A stretch of DNA of 64,000 nucleotides from Cladophialophora immunda (taxonomy: Eukaryota > Ascomycota > Eurotiomycetes > Chaetothyriales > Herpotrichiellaceae). Position numbers and translations under genes: made by a program. The DNA lies in NCBI RefSeq assembly GCF_000835495.1, contig NW_015622544.1, positions 5,050,855 through 5,114,854 of the forward strand. Reading direction: 5' to 3'. Every line of letters starts with the position of its first letter. Positions within the stretch are counted from its first letter, which is position 1. Below are positions 21,637-32,178 of the stretch, one piece after another. The notes under the pieces are model-generated. The model was not told where the DNA came from. It did no database searches and saw only the letters and a program-made list of their open reading frames with translations.

Positions 21637-24600
21637 ATGGACTCCAAGCAGCGCCTGGACGTGCTGTATGCAAACTGTTTCCAGGACCAGGCTGAAGGTC
21701 ATTTTCTGTACCGGCCACCCTCCAGTACCTGGCTCAGGCCGGGTGTCTGTGGTTTCTTCGACAACCAGGGAGATTGGCAGGCTCTGGCCGACCTCACCAA
21801 CCCAGAAGACCTGGCAAAGAAGGGGTATTCATTCGTACCTGGTATCGAAGTGGAAGTGAGCGTAACAAGAGGAGAAGAATGGAGACCTCGCATGTCACAG
21901 AACGTCCGACGCATCGATCTTAAGGAGGACGAGTAAGTCAAGATGCTGAGCTCTCCACGCCCATTCTCTGACGGGAGCTTCACTTGATGGAATGGTTAGA
22001 CTGACTCCTCCAGGATCCCCGGTCGCCCCGCCGGCGGCGGTTCTATGGCCCGGTTCACGAGCTCCTCGGGACCGGGCGCCATCCTTATCACTGACGGTGA
22101 TGTGAAGCAGGCCTGGGCGCGGCCAATCCAAGGATTGGCCCAGTGGCTGCGCGAGAATTCTAGAGCTGTAGTAAAGAAAAATCCTGGTGCAAGACGCCAG
22201 CGCCTTGAGTTGGTTGTGTACAGTTATAGCGTCAAACGCCTTGCACTGGCGGTGATCAACTCCAAGGACGAAGCGAAAACGGTGGACGTGGTGCTCGGTA
22301 CAAAATCGTTCCAGCCAACAGCTGCGTGGTGGCAAACCAACACGGCCACGGAAAGTACTTGGAAGATACACCACGATGTAAGTTCGACCTCCTTCTTTCC
22401 CTCCCAATCGTCGGGCTCTACGAGTTAAGCGTCTATAGAACTCGATGTTCCATTCTCAGCCTTCCTGTGCTCAATGCTGACTTAGGCTCAATATACTAGG
22501 AAAATGGTCTTGTCTACGCGATGGGCGGAATCGACTGGGTACCGGCCCGCGACCACAGCAATGAAGAAGAATCCGAAGGTGATGGCGACAACGAGGAAGG
22601 TATTGTTGAAGAGTCCGAAGATGATGGCGACGACGAGGAAGATATTGAATTAAGCGACAGTGGCAGCTCCAATGCCTTGGACGAAGAAGACAGGAGCGAG
22701 TCAGCTTCGCGGCCTCGAACCAAGATCGCGCAGTCCCAGAACAAGTCCATCCGCTACTCGAGGTCCAAACGTCGCGAATTACGGGGACCGGGGAGAGTTG
22801 CTACCATGTTTGCACAGCGTCGCAACTTGGGCCGAAAATTGGACGAATGCCGCGAATCAGTCCAGGGCAATTCGCCAGCTGCTGATCTGCACCGCTGGCC
22901 CGCAGGCCGCACTTGGCCTCCAGGTTCGGCACCATGGATGCCACTACGCCTACCCTTGGACAGCGGCCGTGCGGCGACAGATGTGGACCGATCTCTCGAG
23001 CACCTAATGGAATATAGTGATTGGCTGCTGCGAAATTGGTCAAAGTTTCATGCCATCTCAGGCGAGGATGTTTCAGCCACCGCTCTGGTATATCAGTTCT
23101 ACAGAAACGTCGTCTCAGTGGTTAAGGTGAGTGAGAAGCAGTCTCTTTCACTAAGTGATCTGATAAGCCGGGCGCGCGCTACACTCGCCAAAAACGAGGA
23201 CTTGGCCGATTGCTGGCGAATATATAAGGATTCTCCGCTATTAAATCCTGAAAAGGAGGTCCAATCAGGATCTGAGTTGGTCTCGATCATCGAGCCATGG
23301 AATGGCAAGTCTGAAGACCTCATCAGATATCTGCAGATGATGTTACAGACAATTGATCTAGCCATGGTGTCACATTTGAACGCTCACAGGTCGGCAGCTT
23401 TCCGCGAAAGCTCCGGGAATCTCATCCGTATTCCTACTGCCTTCGATGACACTATGAATTCGGAGCATATCCTCCTTTTCAAGCCTTACCGGCTTGCCTG
23501 CCTGGATGGTTTGGCACGCGGCCGTAAGGTCTGGGTTTTTCACCGTCAGTCCGACATGCCTAGAGAGCCTCTCTACCTTTCTGCGAGGGCGGATCACTTT
23601 GCTATGATATGGGGTCCGCTTTGGACAGTCCCTGCTGATGGGATGGACGGTCTGATCGATCACTACAATGTAGGTGGTGGCCACCTTTACCCCATTGAAA
23701 GCCGCCACGGTCCCCAGTTACTCCCAAACGAACGAAGGTGTCACTGGAGAAAACGAGAAGCGCCACATGACGAGCAGGAAGACGCCAGCAGTCTATCAGG
23801 CGAGGATTCCGAGCCGGACAGAAGTACTCCGGTACATTTACAACAAATGCGACAGGCAGAACCGCTGAAGGACAACTCGACCATGTTGATAGGGGCCACC
23901 GACAGCCCGAAGATGAAATGGTATGCTTGTCACTGCTCGATGTCTGATCTGAAGTCCAGAATGCGAGGCTCCCAAAAATTGCACCCACTGTCCTCTCGCG
24001 GGTGGTTCAACTATGTGTCCAGCACCTCGGTGGGTGTGAGTCTATCCCATTCGGGCGTCGGCGTGTCAGGCACGGCAAGCATACAAACAGACGAAGGGCA
24101 GACTCTGAAACAAGGATTGCTCGAAGAATGGGAGAACCACCCGCGAAGCTGGGACCCACGAGACTTGATGGATTTTCGAGGTGTGCTCGTCTCTGCGTGC
24201 ACTTTCAATGCTCGACGTGTCCGCCTGGTGGAGTTGTTAAGCACCGATACCATGCTGGCAGTGATCGATCGATGCAAGTTCGACGATGAAAACACTCGTG
24301 AGAGGCTCATCCGTGCTCTAGAAGACGGTGATCCTTTTGCAACTGTGTACCTGTGGGAGAACAATTCCCACATGCGAGACGACCTGGGAAACGCATTCCT
24401 GGCTTGCCTCCGGGCTCTCTGCAAAAGTGGATATGACAGCCGCCACAATGTGTTCAATGTGTTGTGGAAGCCACCCCACGAACGGAAGGTCCATCGCCTC
24501 GAGCTCCAACCCAACGACCATCGATGGCTCAGCCTGCTGAAGGATACAGAAGATTCGATGACCGTGGCAGTGCTCGTGGAAGATCGACTTGCCACCCAGT

Positions 24601-25013
24601 CCAAACGGCTATGTGGGCGAGGTAACAACACACTTACCACTCTGGAGACCGCAATTACGATCAACAGATCGCTTTCGCCGGCTACATGTCTGAAAAAGGT
24701 CAAGGAACGGAAGTACAGAGACCACTCACCGTGGCGTACCGCCGACCGATGCTGGAAGTATGTGTGGAAGGTCCGTAATGTCCCGGCCGGGGCGTCCTTC
24801 AGGCTCGCGGAAGCGAACAGCCTCAAAACCCATTCGGTCTTGACGGACACACATCTCTTGGTCGCGCAGACGTCGGTATTGTCGCAGCTTCTCAAAGACC
24901 GGTTGAAAATCAAATCTTCCCGCAAGCAACGCCACTGGGAGTATGCCTCGGACAATAGCGACGATGATAGTGCGGGAGATGATATCAGGCCAGTGCCTGT
25001 GCAAGTGTATTGA
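21637..25013 (+). CDS. Large protein of unknown function with acidic linker
   Basis: Exons 21637-21932, 22014-22377 and 22500-25013 give 1057 aa. Introns of 81 and 122 nt have GTAAGT donors and matching phases, and the start MDSKQRLDVLYANCF has a good ATG context. I do not recognise a family. The N-terminal 220 residues look globular, with a segment like WEPGARRQ-RLELVVYSYSVKRLALAVINSK. A highly acidic Glu/Asp-rich tract at about residues 240-285 is followed by a basic region. The rest is mixed alpha/beta with many Trp and Arg residues, a candidate polar alpha-helical bundle (residues 400-500), a Gly-rich SVGVSLSHSGVGVSG segment near residue 735, and an acidic C-terminus. There is no signal peptide or membrane helix. 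The acidic tract and lack of paralogues here suggest a nuclear or scaffold role, but that is a guess. Confidence 0.78.
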
Positions 25014-25807
25014 GAGCAGGGAATGCATCGGTAGGTCGAAGATCAATGTTGGAAACGATAAGACTACCGAGATTGTCAATACATCATCCTTTTCCCCATC
25101 GAATGACATCGCTATACGACGTGTCGCCTAGACACCAGGTCTCTCCCTTCGCATATTCATCGAGAGACACCTTTGGTCGATCTTCGATCGATGTTATCTA
25201 TCATCTTTTCCACTTTCAATCCTGAAAGTTCTCCAGCTTGCGAGAAAAACAACGACTCGAGTTGGACCTTACCATTCCGCCCCATTAGAGCAAGTTGGCA
25301 CCCACTGGACTCGGAACTGCCCGATCCGATCGTCACATCTCGATAACCCGGGATCGTTTTTCTTGAGCTCGAAAACGCCGGTCAAAAAGGTGACGAGGAT
25401 GACTGGCTTACGTCAGCGGTCAGCCTCGTTCGACGACAGCACCATTGAAATACGAGGTCAAGGGGTATGTCTACGCAAGCAGCGGCCTGATTTGTACGTT
25501 GCAGACGCGTCTGGATTGTACAGCAAACACCGATTGGGAGGAGGAATGTTGGCAGGTCATCTATGTTTAGGTGCTCCTTATTTTTAGGGCGCGGTGTGAT
25601 ACTCCCCAGCACGCGGGTGGTGAGGTCAACCATTGCACAGCTATTAATGACCGTGTTTGCGACCTGAGGACCTTTGCGACCGTCGCTGATTCAGGGATCT
25701 ACGAACTTTTCGTTACTGTCACTTGAGATTTGAGCAACACTTTGGCAGATTCAATCGAATGCAGAGAGAGGTCGCGAAACGTGGATGCATATACTCCAAA
25801 GACCAAC
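25014..25807. other. Intergenic upstream of first P450
   Basis: About 0.8 kb; promoter of the P450 at 25808. The first ATG in the P450 frame is 25808. Short frames here have no support. Confidence 0.5.
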
Positions 25808-27523
25808 ATGATCCTTGCGCTGCTCGCTGGCGGCATTGCAGCCTCGATTATATGGACGGTTCACGGCCTGGTCTGTAATTATATGATTGCCGCCAGGATC
25901 GGCCTGCCTATTATTCTGACCCCAGTCGACGCATTCAACCCGCTCTGGATACTTGCCAGACCGCTGCTTGCTCCGTTGATCCAGCAGCTTCCCTTTGGGC
26001 TGGGAGATTTTGCCGGGTACAGCTTTCTCGGCTGGCCATGGGAGCACAGATATCAAATGCACGGCCGCTATGGGGACGGCTTCGTTGTCGTAACCCCCGC
26101 AGAATGTCAGCTTGTCGTCGGCGATGTCGACGCGTCAGTCGACCTCTTGCAAAGGTGGAAAGATTTCACAAAGAGTTCCGCCATTTCTGCGCCGTTTGCT
26201 CTCTTTGGGCCATCCGTGCTGAGTGTCGAAGGGGAGACCTGGCAGCGCCATCGACGGATCACAACGCCGCCGTTCAACGAGCGCAATAGTGCGTTGGTGT
26301 GGAGTGAGGCGGCGAGACAGGCGAGGGATATGCTGACGGTTTGGATCTCAGCGGGCCCCGGAAAGGCAGGCACCATTCGAGACGATACCAACACCCTCGC
26401 CCTCAACGTCCTCAGCGGTGCAGGCTTCGGCAGACCGCAGCCGTTTGACAGCCGGTATCGAAAACCCGAAGCTGGCTATGAGTTTTCTTTTCTCGAGGCC
26501 ATCCACATCCTCATGGACAGCTTATTCACCACCGTTGTCATGAAGTCGGCGGCGAACGCCCCGGCTTGGCTCCTACCTCGCACGTTCAAGCGAGTCAGAA
26601 AATCACTCGTGGAGTGCAGGAGACACCTGGGTGAAATGGTCAAGGCCGAACAAGAGGCGTACGCTAGAGGCCAAGGTGGAAACACGCACAATCTGATGAG
26701 CACGCTCGTCAGGGTCTCGGAGCAGGCCAAGCTCCATGTGGACACGGACCGAACCCGTCGACTTTGGCTCTCGGATGACGAGATCTATGGCAACTTGTTC
26801 CTGTATAACCTCGCCGGACACGAGACGACGGCAAACGCGCTGACCTATGGGCTTGCTCTTCTGGCCGCGCACCCGGAGCTGCAGGACTGGATCGGCGAAG
26901 AGATTCAGCATGTGATGGGAAATGGAGAGGAGGAGGAGGATGGCGCTCCTCTGTATGAAGAGGTGTTCCCGCGCCTGAAGCGGTGCTTGGCCATCCTGTA
27001 CGAGACTCTGAGGCTCTATTCGCCGCTCAACGGTATCCCTCGCTGGACGGGGGATTCGTCGCAGAGACTCCGGATCGGCCACAAGACCGTGGTGTTGCCG
27101 CCCAAGACGTCGGTGCTTGTCAACAACGCCGCGACGCAGACGAACCCCGCGCTCTGGGGCCACGACGCCCACGTCTGGCGCCCTTCTCGCTGGATCTCCC
27201 GTGCCGCCGAGGATACCTCCCCCTCAGCCCCGGACCGGGAAGAATTGCTCCCCGGTCCGCTCGAGGGCCTCTCTTTCCTCACCTGGTCGCACGGGCCGCG
27301 AATCTGCCCCGGGAAAAAGTTCTCGCAGGTCGAGTTTGTGGCGGTGGTCGCCCAACTGTTCCGCAACCATCGTGCGGCGCCGGTTCAAGAAGAGGGCGAA
27401 ACCATGCAAGACGCAAGACGGAGGGTTGAGCGTGTCGTCCAAGACTCACGGGTGGGTCTGACGGTGACGATCCGCCATCCAGAACGTATCAGATTAAAGT
27501 GGCAGCCCAAAGGGAGAGAGTAG
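25808..27523 (+). CDS. Cytochrome P450 monooxygenase (1)
   Basis: A 571-aa protein with no introns. The N-terminal membrane anchor is MILALLAGGIAASIIWTVHG, so it is ER-bound with a cytosolic catalytic domain. Diagnostic P450 motifs are present: I-helix AGHETT (residues 336-341, with Glu in the usual acid position), K-helix ETLR (E399, R402), and the heme loop SHGPRICPG with Cys500 as thiolate ligand. The N-terminal RIGLPIILTPVDAFNPLWIL stretch and length of about 570 aa place it among fungal monooxygenases of the CYP3/CYP5-like shape; I cannot name the CYP family or substrate. It depends on cytochrome P450 reductase encoded elsewhere. It lies 0.45 kb before a second, unrelated P450 on the same strand. 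Confidence 0.93.
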   Translation: MILALLAGGIAASIIWTVHGLVCNYMIAARIGLPIILTPVDAFNPLWILARPLLAPLIQQLPFGLGDFAGYSFLGWPWEHRYQMHGRYGDGFVVVTPAECQLVVGDVDASVDLLQRWKDFTKSSAISAPFALFGPSVLSVEGETWQRHRRITTPPFNERNSALVWSEAARQARDMLTVWISAGPGKAGTIRDDTNTLALNVLSGAGFGRPQPFDSRYRKPEAGYEFSFLEAIHILMDSLFTTVVMKSAANAPAWLLPRTFKRVRKSLVECRRHLGEMVKAEQEAYARGQGGNTHNLMSTLVRVSEQAKLHVDTDRTRRLWLSDDEIYGNLFLYNLAGHETTANALTYGLALLAAHPELQDWIGEEIQHVMGNGEEEEDGAPLYEEVFPRLKRCLAILYETLRLYSPLNGIPRWTGDSSQRLRIGHKTVVLPPKTSVLVNNAATQTNPALWGHDAHVWRPSRWISRAAEDTSPSAPDREELLPGPLEGLSFLTWSHGPRICPGKKFSQVEFVAVVAQLFRNHRAAPVQEEGETMQDARRRVERVVQDSRVGLTVTIRHPERIRLKWQPKGRE

Positions 27524-27976
27524 CGTATGTACCGGGTCCCTCGTAGTGCTGTCTAGTAGGCACCCCTTATCTACACACAGCCTTGTTTGCACGCAGCCTT
27601 ATCCACGCGCAGCCTTATCTAAGCACAGCCTTGTTCGGACACAGCCTTATGTTTATCATCTCCTCCGTAGTCCACCTCCCTAAGGAAGAGGCACTCTGTT
27701 TTCCCAGAGGATAAATCCAGGGTAAGCCCATCTTCATAGTGACGCTCCATAAAGCACAGATGGAGCTCTTGTTGATCCCCCAAGCTGCCCCAGCGACAAC
27801 GTTAGACGCCGGCCAATTGGCGGACGCACGTGGGTGTGGTTGCCGCAGGCCAGACCGATGCTACGATACGCACAACGCCGATCCGACATCAGGCTTAATG
27901 TCGTCCTTTGCTCCCCTGCGCCGTGAGACACGCTGCTGACAAGATTCGGAGTCTCGGATTCTACGAAACCTGTGCA
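27524..27976. other. Intergenic between the two P450s
   Basis: Holds the 3' flank of the first P450, a 16-bp minisatellite (annotated separately) and the promoter of the second P450. Confidence 0.55.
27566..27651. repeat. 16-bp minisatellite, about 5 degenerate copies
   Basis: A 16-bp unit, consensus CTTRTYYRNRCRCAGC, repeats five times without gaps from 27566 and ends in a partial sixth copy (CTTATG). Copies differ at a few positions but keep the CTT start and CAGC end. It lies about 40 bp past the stop of the first P450, so it is probably within its 3' UTR or terminator region. Confidence 0.85.
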
Positions 27977-29848
27977 ATGGACCAGAGCAATGTGGTGGCC
28001 GTCGCCGCCGGGGTGCTGCTCGCCACGGCCCTGCTCGGTTTGTGCGTCAATCGCGTATATTTCTCCCCTCTGGCACACATCCCTGGCCCTCTGCTGGCAA
28101 AGGTCAGCTACTGGTGAGTGCGAAATCCCGAGGGAGATCCCCCCCAGAAAAGGGGTCAAACCCCTGCTTTACGAGTGACGACGATGACTTGAGTGCGAGC
28201 GACTGACTGGCTAACCGCGCTGTGTAGGTACGAGTTCTACTACGACGTCGTCCTGCGAGGGCAGTACACGTTCAAGATCCAGAAACTGCACGAGCGCTAC
28301 GGCCCCATTGTCCGCATCAACCCGGCCGAAGTCCACTTCGCCGACCCGGACTTCTACGATGTCATCTACGCCGGCCCTGCGGCGCCGGCGGCGCAGAAGC
28401 AGAAGCGGGACAAGTGGTCGTGGTTCTATCGCCAGTTTGGCCTGCCGGACTCGACCTTGGCGACCGTCGGGCACGATCACCACCTCCTGCGTCGCAGCGC
28501 CTTGAACCCCTTTTTCTCAAAGGCCAGAGTGCAGAGTCTGCAGCCGCTCATCGAGGACGCGGTGCGCAAGCTGCTCGCCCGGTTCGAGGAGTTCCAGATG
28601 CTGGGTGACCCTCTCCCGATCTCGCTGGCCTTTGCGGCCCTGACCAATGGTATGTACTACACCCACTGCACCGGCCTTTGGCTGGCTGGTTTGTTTGCTA
28701 CCCTCAAGACACTGATATCACGCAGATATCGCCGAGCAGTATGTCCTGGGCCACAACGACAACCGCGTCCTGGCCAGAGACTTTGACCCGAGCTTCCACG
28801 ACGCCTCGCTCGCGCGGAGCACAAGGGGCCATCTGACCAAGCAGTTTCCCTTCCTTCTCTCGCTGACGCAGCTCCTCCCGGACGACCTGACGATCATGTT
28901 TAATCGGAGCATGGCGTCTTACGTGAAGCTTCGGCGAGTGAGTCAGGCCTTCTCCATGTCCTCCCCCCTCCCAAAAAGTGGTGTGCACTTTGCTGAACGA
29001 TAGTGAGCCAGGATATCAAAGCCCAAATCGAGCTCATCCAACGCCAACGCGACACCGCCGTGTCCAAATCCCCCACGCCGGCGGCGGCGGCGGCCCAGAC
29101 CACCATCTTCCACGAGATCCTGAACAGTGACCTTCCCGAGGCCGAAAAGTCCACCTCCCGCCTCTGGCAGGAAGGGCAGGCCGCGGTCGTCGCGGGCACG
29201 CTCACGACCGCGGCCGCGCTGTCGTGCACGCTTTTCAGCCTGCTCTCCCAGCCCGAGCTGCTGCGACGGCTGAAGACGGAACTGCTGGTGGCGATGCCGA
29301 GCCCGACCCGGCCGCCCCGGCTCGCGGTGCTGGAGCAGCTGCCCTACGTGGCCGCCTGCGTCAAGGAAGGGCTCCGGCTGAGCAACGGGGTGAGCACGCG
29401 CCTGCCGCGGCTCACCCCGGACCACGCGCTCGTCTTCGTCGACCGGCACCGGCACAAGGGCAGACGCTACGTCCTGCCCCCGGCGACCCCGCTGTCCATG
29501 ACGGGCATGCTCTTGCACCTCGACGAGACCGTCTTCCCGGCCCCGCTGTCCTTCAACCCGGACCGCTGGCTCGACGGGCCCGCTAGCGCCGCGCGCGAAA
29601 AGTCCCTGGTGCCCTTCTCGCGCGGCGCAAGGCAGTGCGTCGGCGTGGACCTGGCGCGCGCCGAGATCTTCCTCACCCTCGCCATGGTGTTCCGCGTCTA
29701 CGGCAGCCCTGAGGTCAAGATGAAGGGCGACCGCGGGGCCCTGGAGCTCTTCGAGACCGACTGGGCGAGCGACGTCGAGATCGTGGGCGACGGCGTCGCG
29801 CCGCTGAACCGCAAGGGGAGTCGAGGGATCCGCATCAAGGTCAAGTAG
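27977..29848 (+). CDS. Cytochrome P450 monooxygenase (2), I-helix acid missing
   Basis: Exons 27977-28113, 28228-28649, 28726-28937 and 29012-29848 give 535 aa. The joins restore SYWYEFYYDV, TNDIAEQY and RRDIKAQIE. The first intron is 114 nt with CTAAC before its acceptor. The anchor is VAVAAGVLLATALLGLCV, followed by the Pro-rich hinge HIPGPLLAKVSYW. The I-helix reads AGTLTTA (318-324); the usual Glu/Asp before Thr is Leu. The K-helix is KEGLR (E376, R379). The heme loop is FSRGARQCVG with Cys466. The sequence resembles fungal P450s of the trichodiene-oxygenase-like shape (PEVHF/DFYDVIYAG region), but I would not assign a substrate. Exon 4 is much more GC-rich than exon 1. The ordinary substrate-oxidation role is likely but the changed I-helix makes chemistry uncertain. 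Confidence 0.88.
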
Positions 29849-30265
29849 ATGGATTTTGGTAGCGAAGCCGTTCCTTTTCTGGAGCGAATGGCCCGCGGAA
29901 ATTGCAGATATGCGAGTAGATTGAGGGTTCCAGGGGTGGACTTGGTCTGCTCGCACTTGGATAACTATGACGGACTGCTTCATCTCTCGCTGCTCCCTTT
30001 CGGCAACTTCTCTCTGGGCAGAGAGAAAAGACAAGTTGTACAGAGACAGTGGAGACAAAGGCATTCCGGCGAGCAGCGTACAAGAAGTCAACGGATTCCC
30101 CAGAACATGATGCAGTCTCGAGCCCAATTGCTGGCCATATGCCTGTGGCTTGTGCTATCTGAATGTTCACCGGACAATGCCTCACCAAGAATACCAAACC
30201 GCCCTTGTTTGCTGAGATAGAATTCGTACTCCCGGACCAAGAATCATGTCAGACAGCTGAGCATC
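29849..30265. other. Intergenic between convergent genes
   Basis: Holds the 3' flank of the second P450 and the 3' flank of the Cys-pair gene on the opposite strand. No coding signal. Confidence 0.5.
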
Positions 30266-30847
30266 TCAGCCCTGCGTCTCGTTCTTTGCGTTCTTATCAA
30301 CCAAATCATCCATCATCGCTGTCGCCTTCCTCCACGCACTGTGTCTCATTCGATTCAATTCTTGCTCCCTGTCCGCGATTTCCTTGTGCATCTTCCTCAA
30401 CTCGGAGTCTTCACTCATCTTCCGCTCCACCTCTGCAATCTCCGTCTGTGCCAGCTTCTGCATCTCCTTTGACTTTGTTGCTGCCAGTCGGAGAACCGCG
30501 GTACACCATTTACAGGGCTTTCCTAGAGGTCGTGCTTCGCCGGCAGCCATGGGCGCGATTGGGTTGACTAGGACGGGTCCGTGACCTTCGGGGAACTCTT
30601 GTTTGTGCTTTTCGCATTGCTCGGAGTTGCATGAGTCGGTGGTCGTGGGGTTTGGAGAGGACAGAGGTGCACCGGACCGAGTCAGTTGTTTGGGATGTTC
30701 GACCTCAAGCTTGCCACAGGAGAGGCGACCCCAAGGCCGTGGGTTGTTGCAGAGTTCCCATAGAGGACCGTTCTTCGGGTTGAAGATAAGGGAGGAGACT
30801 GGATCGTGGTCAGGATAGGGGCAGATGTGTAGCTTGATGCGGCACAT
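30266..30847 (-). CDS. Small Cys-pair protein with C-terminal coiled coil
   Basis: A 193-aa, intronless protein with its ATG at 30847. It opens MCRIKLHIC, has further Cys residues in the N-terminal half (ELCNN, LSCGK, CNSEQCE), and then a CKWC pair near residue 114, followed by a long charged helix (EIAEVERKMSEDSELRKMHK). This layout - an N-terminal MC-x-C, a late CxxC, then a coiled coil - matches a widespread fungal family of small proteins of unknown function; zinc binding is plausible but not shown. No signal peptide. It is divergent from another protein of similar plan at 31765. Confidence 0.7.
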   Translation of the reverse strand: MCRIKLHICPYPDHDPVSSLIFNPKNGPLWELCNNPRPWGRLSCGKLEVEHPKQLTRSGAPLSSPNPTTTDSCNSEQCEKHKQEFPEGHGPVLVNPIAPMAAGEARPLGKPCKWCTAVLRLAATKSKEMQKLAQTEIAEVERKMSEDSELRKMHKEIADREQELNRMRHSAWRKATAMMDDLVDKNAKNETQG

Positions 30848-31764
30848 GGTCACGGAAAAGCGCTTGGTATGATACCACCGGCAGTGGTGCGATCGAGGTT
30901 CTGAATCTGCGAGACTTGTGGAAGGAAGGGTGAAATGGTAGATTGCTGATGCTCTTCCGCCAGGAGAGAGATGAGTTATTATACCCCCAGTGAGTCAGAA
31001 ATGTGAAGGTCTGATTGCTGATGTGAATGATTGCTGTGGTCATGCGGCAAAGAGGTGATTGTGATGTCGTGAATGGATGTTTGCTGACACTAAGCTGCGT
31101 GAATGGATGTCGGGAGTGGTTTTGAGAGAAGGAGGGAGAAGCATGAATCAACCGCTGCAGAGCGTAGTGTCTATGCCGCGATTCTGCTTCTCGACTCCAG
31201 GAAAGCGCAACCTCTCCAGCCGCGATTGTCTTGAACAGAAGAGCAAGGACGAGGGCACACGATTCCTTTGTTGCTTTTCTCTCGAACGAAATTCGTCCAC
31301 CTGCAATTGATCAGAGTGACGCTTCCCTTGTCACAGACTGTCGGTAACCACCAGACAAACACTCTCTTTCTCTACCAAGGGCACATCCAAACCACCCTTG
31401 TCCCAGATCTCCGACTCTTTTGAATACTACCGAACCTCTTGGATGACCTCTTCAGCTCGAAAGCGTCCCACATCCACATCAGCAGCAAAGAAAGCACCAG
31501 AGAGCACAGCAAACATCAAGTTCCACAGTCTCACATCAAGCAAACCACAGATTCATCAACAAATCATTGCATACAGGCCATTCAAGAGGACGGACGGCTA
31601 CTTGCAGCAGTCATCTCCGCTCTGAACAGCTCAACCAGCAGCCAAAGAACCGTTCTGACCTATTGCCTGCCGACCGAATCCCTGCCCTCAGCCTACAAGC
31701 TTTTCTTCTTCTTAATCAAAAATCGTACGACAACAACCCCTCTGTACGACACGAAGACTGCAAA
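30848..31764. promoter_or_regulatory. Shared upstream region of the divergent Cys-pair genes
   Basis: About 0.9 kb lies between two divergent genes with the same protein plan. It should contain both promoters. Visible direct repeats of TGAATGGATGT occur near 31069 and 31099. No coding region is supported. Confidence 0.45.
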
Positions 31765-32052
31765 ATGTGCTATGCAATCAAGATTGTTTATTTCGGGTGT
31801 GTTGATGGGGAAGAACACGTGGAATATGCGGTGGTTCGGTGCAAGGGCGGCTTGGAATATATCATGATGATGCCAGTCAAGGAGATGTGTAAAGGGGTGA
31901 AGCAAGTGGAGGACTGGAAGATGTCTCCTTGCCGCTTTTGCAAGGAGTACATGGAGTCAAGGCGGTCGTTGGAGACAGCCGGTGGTCGAGCTCGGGCGGT
32001 GTCTCTGGACGCAGATAGGCCCAAGCGGGCAGCAATCGATGCCTTGTTGTAA
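31765..32052 (+). CDS. Short Cys-pair protein
   Basis: A 95-aa protein from ATG 31765 (MCYAIKIVYFGC). The frame is open upstream to about 31567 but without an ATG. A second Cys cluster is MSPCRFCKEYMESRR near residues 58-65 (CRFC). It then has a basic, Arg-rich tail. The plan is that of the neighbour at 30266: MC-x-IK start, distal CxxC, charged helix. At 95 aa it is shorter than the neighbour. I do not recognise a function. The similar pair suggests tandem duplication and divergence, but the identity between the two is low apart from these positions. Confidence 0.55.
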   Translation: MCYAIKIVYFGCVDGEEHVEYAVVRCKGGLEYIMMMPVKEMCKGVKQVEDWKMSPCRFCKEYMESRRSLETAGGRARAVSLDADRPKRAAIDALL

Positions 32053-32178
32053 GGCGCCTAGGAGCGTCATCAAGATATGACGATAACAATCTCCAACAAC
32101 AAGCTTTGACCCAATCAAGTGTGAATAGCGTCCGTCTTCCGTTCATGTTCCTCTAACGACTTGAATCATAGGGTCTCC
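32053..32178. other. Short gap between convergent genes
   Basis: Holds the 3' ends of the Cys-pair gene (+) and of the small ORF behind COQ7 (-). Nothing else is seen. Confidence 0.4.

Noticed and set aside
24011..24955. 314-codon minus-strand frame inside the 1057-aa gene
   Set aside because: Ser/Arg-rich, no features, antisense to a long continuous exon.
28943..30127. 394-codon minus-strand frame over the second P450
   Set aside because: Antisense to an exon with heme and ExxR motifs. Its composition (His, Gln, Glu, Arg) is typical of reverse reads of GC-rich coding DNA.
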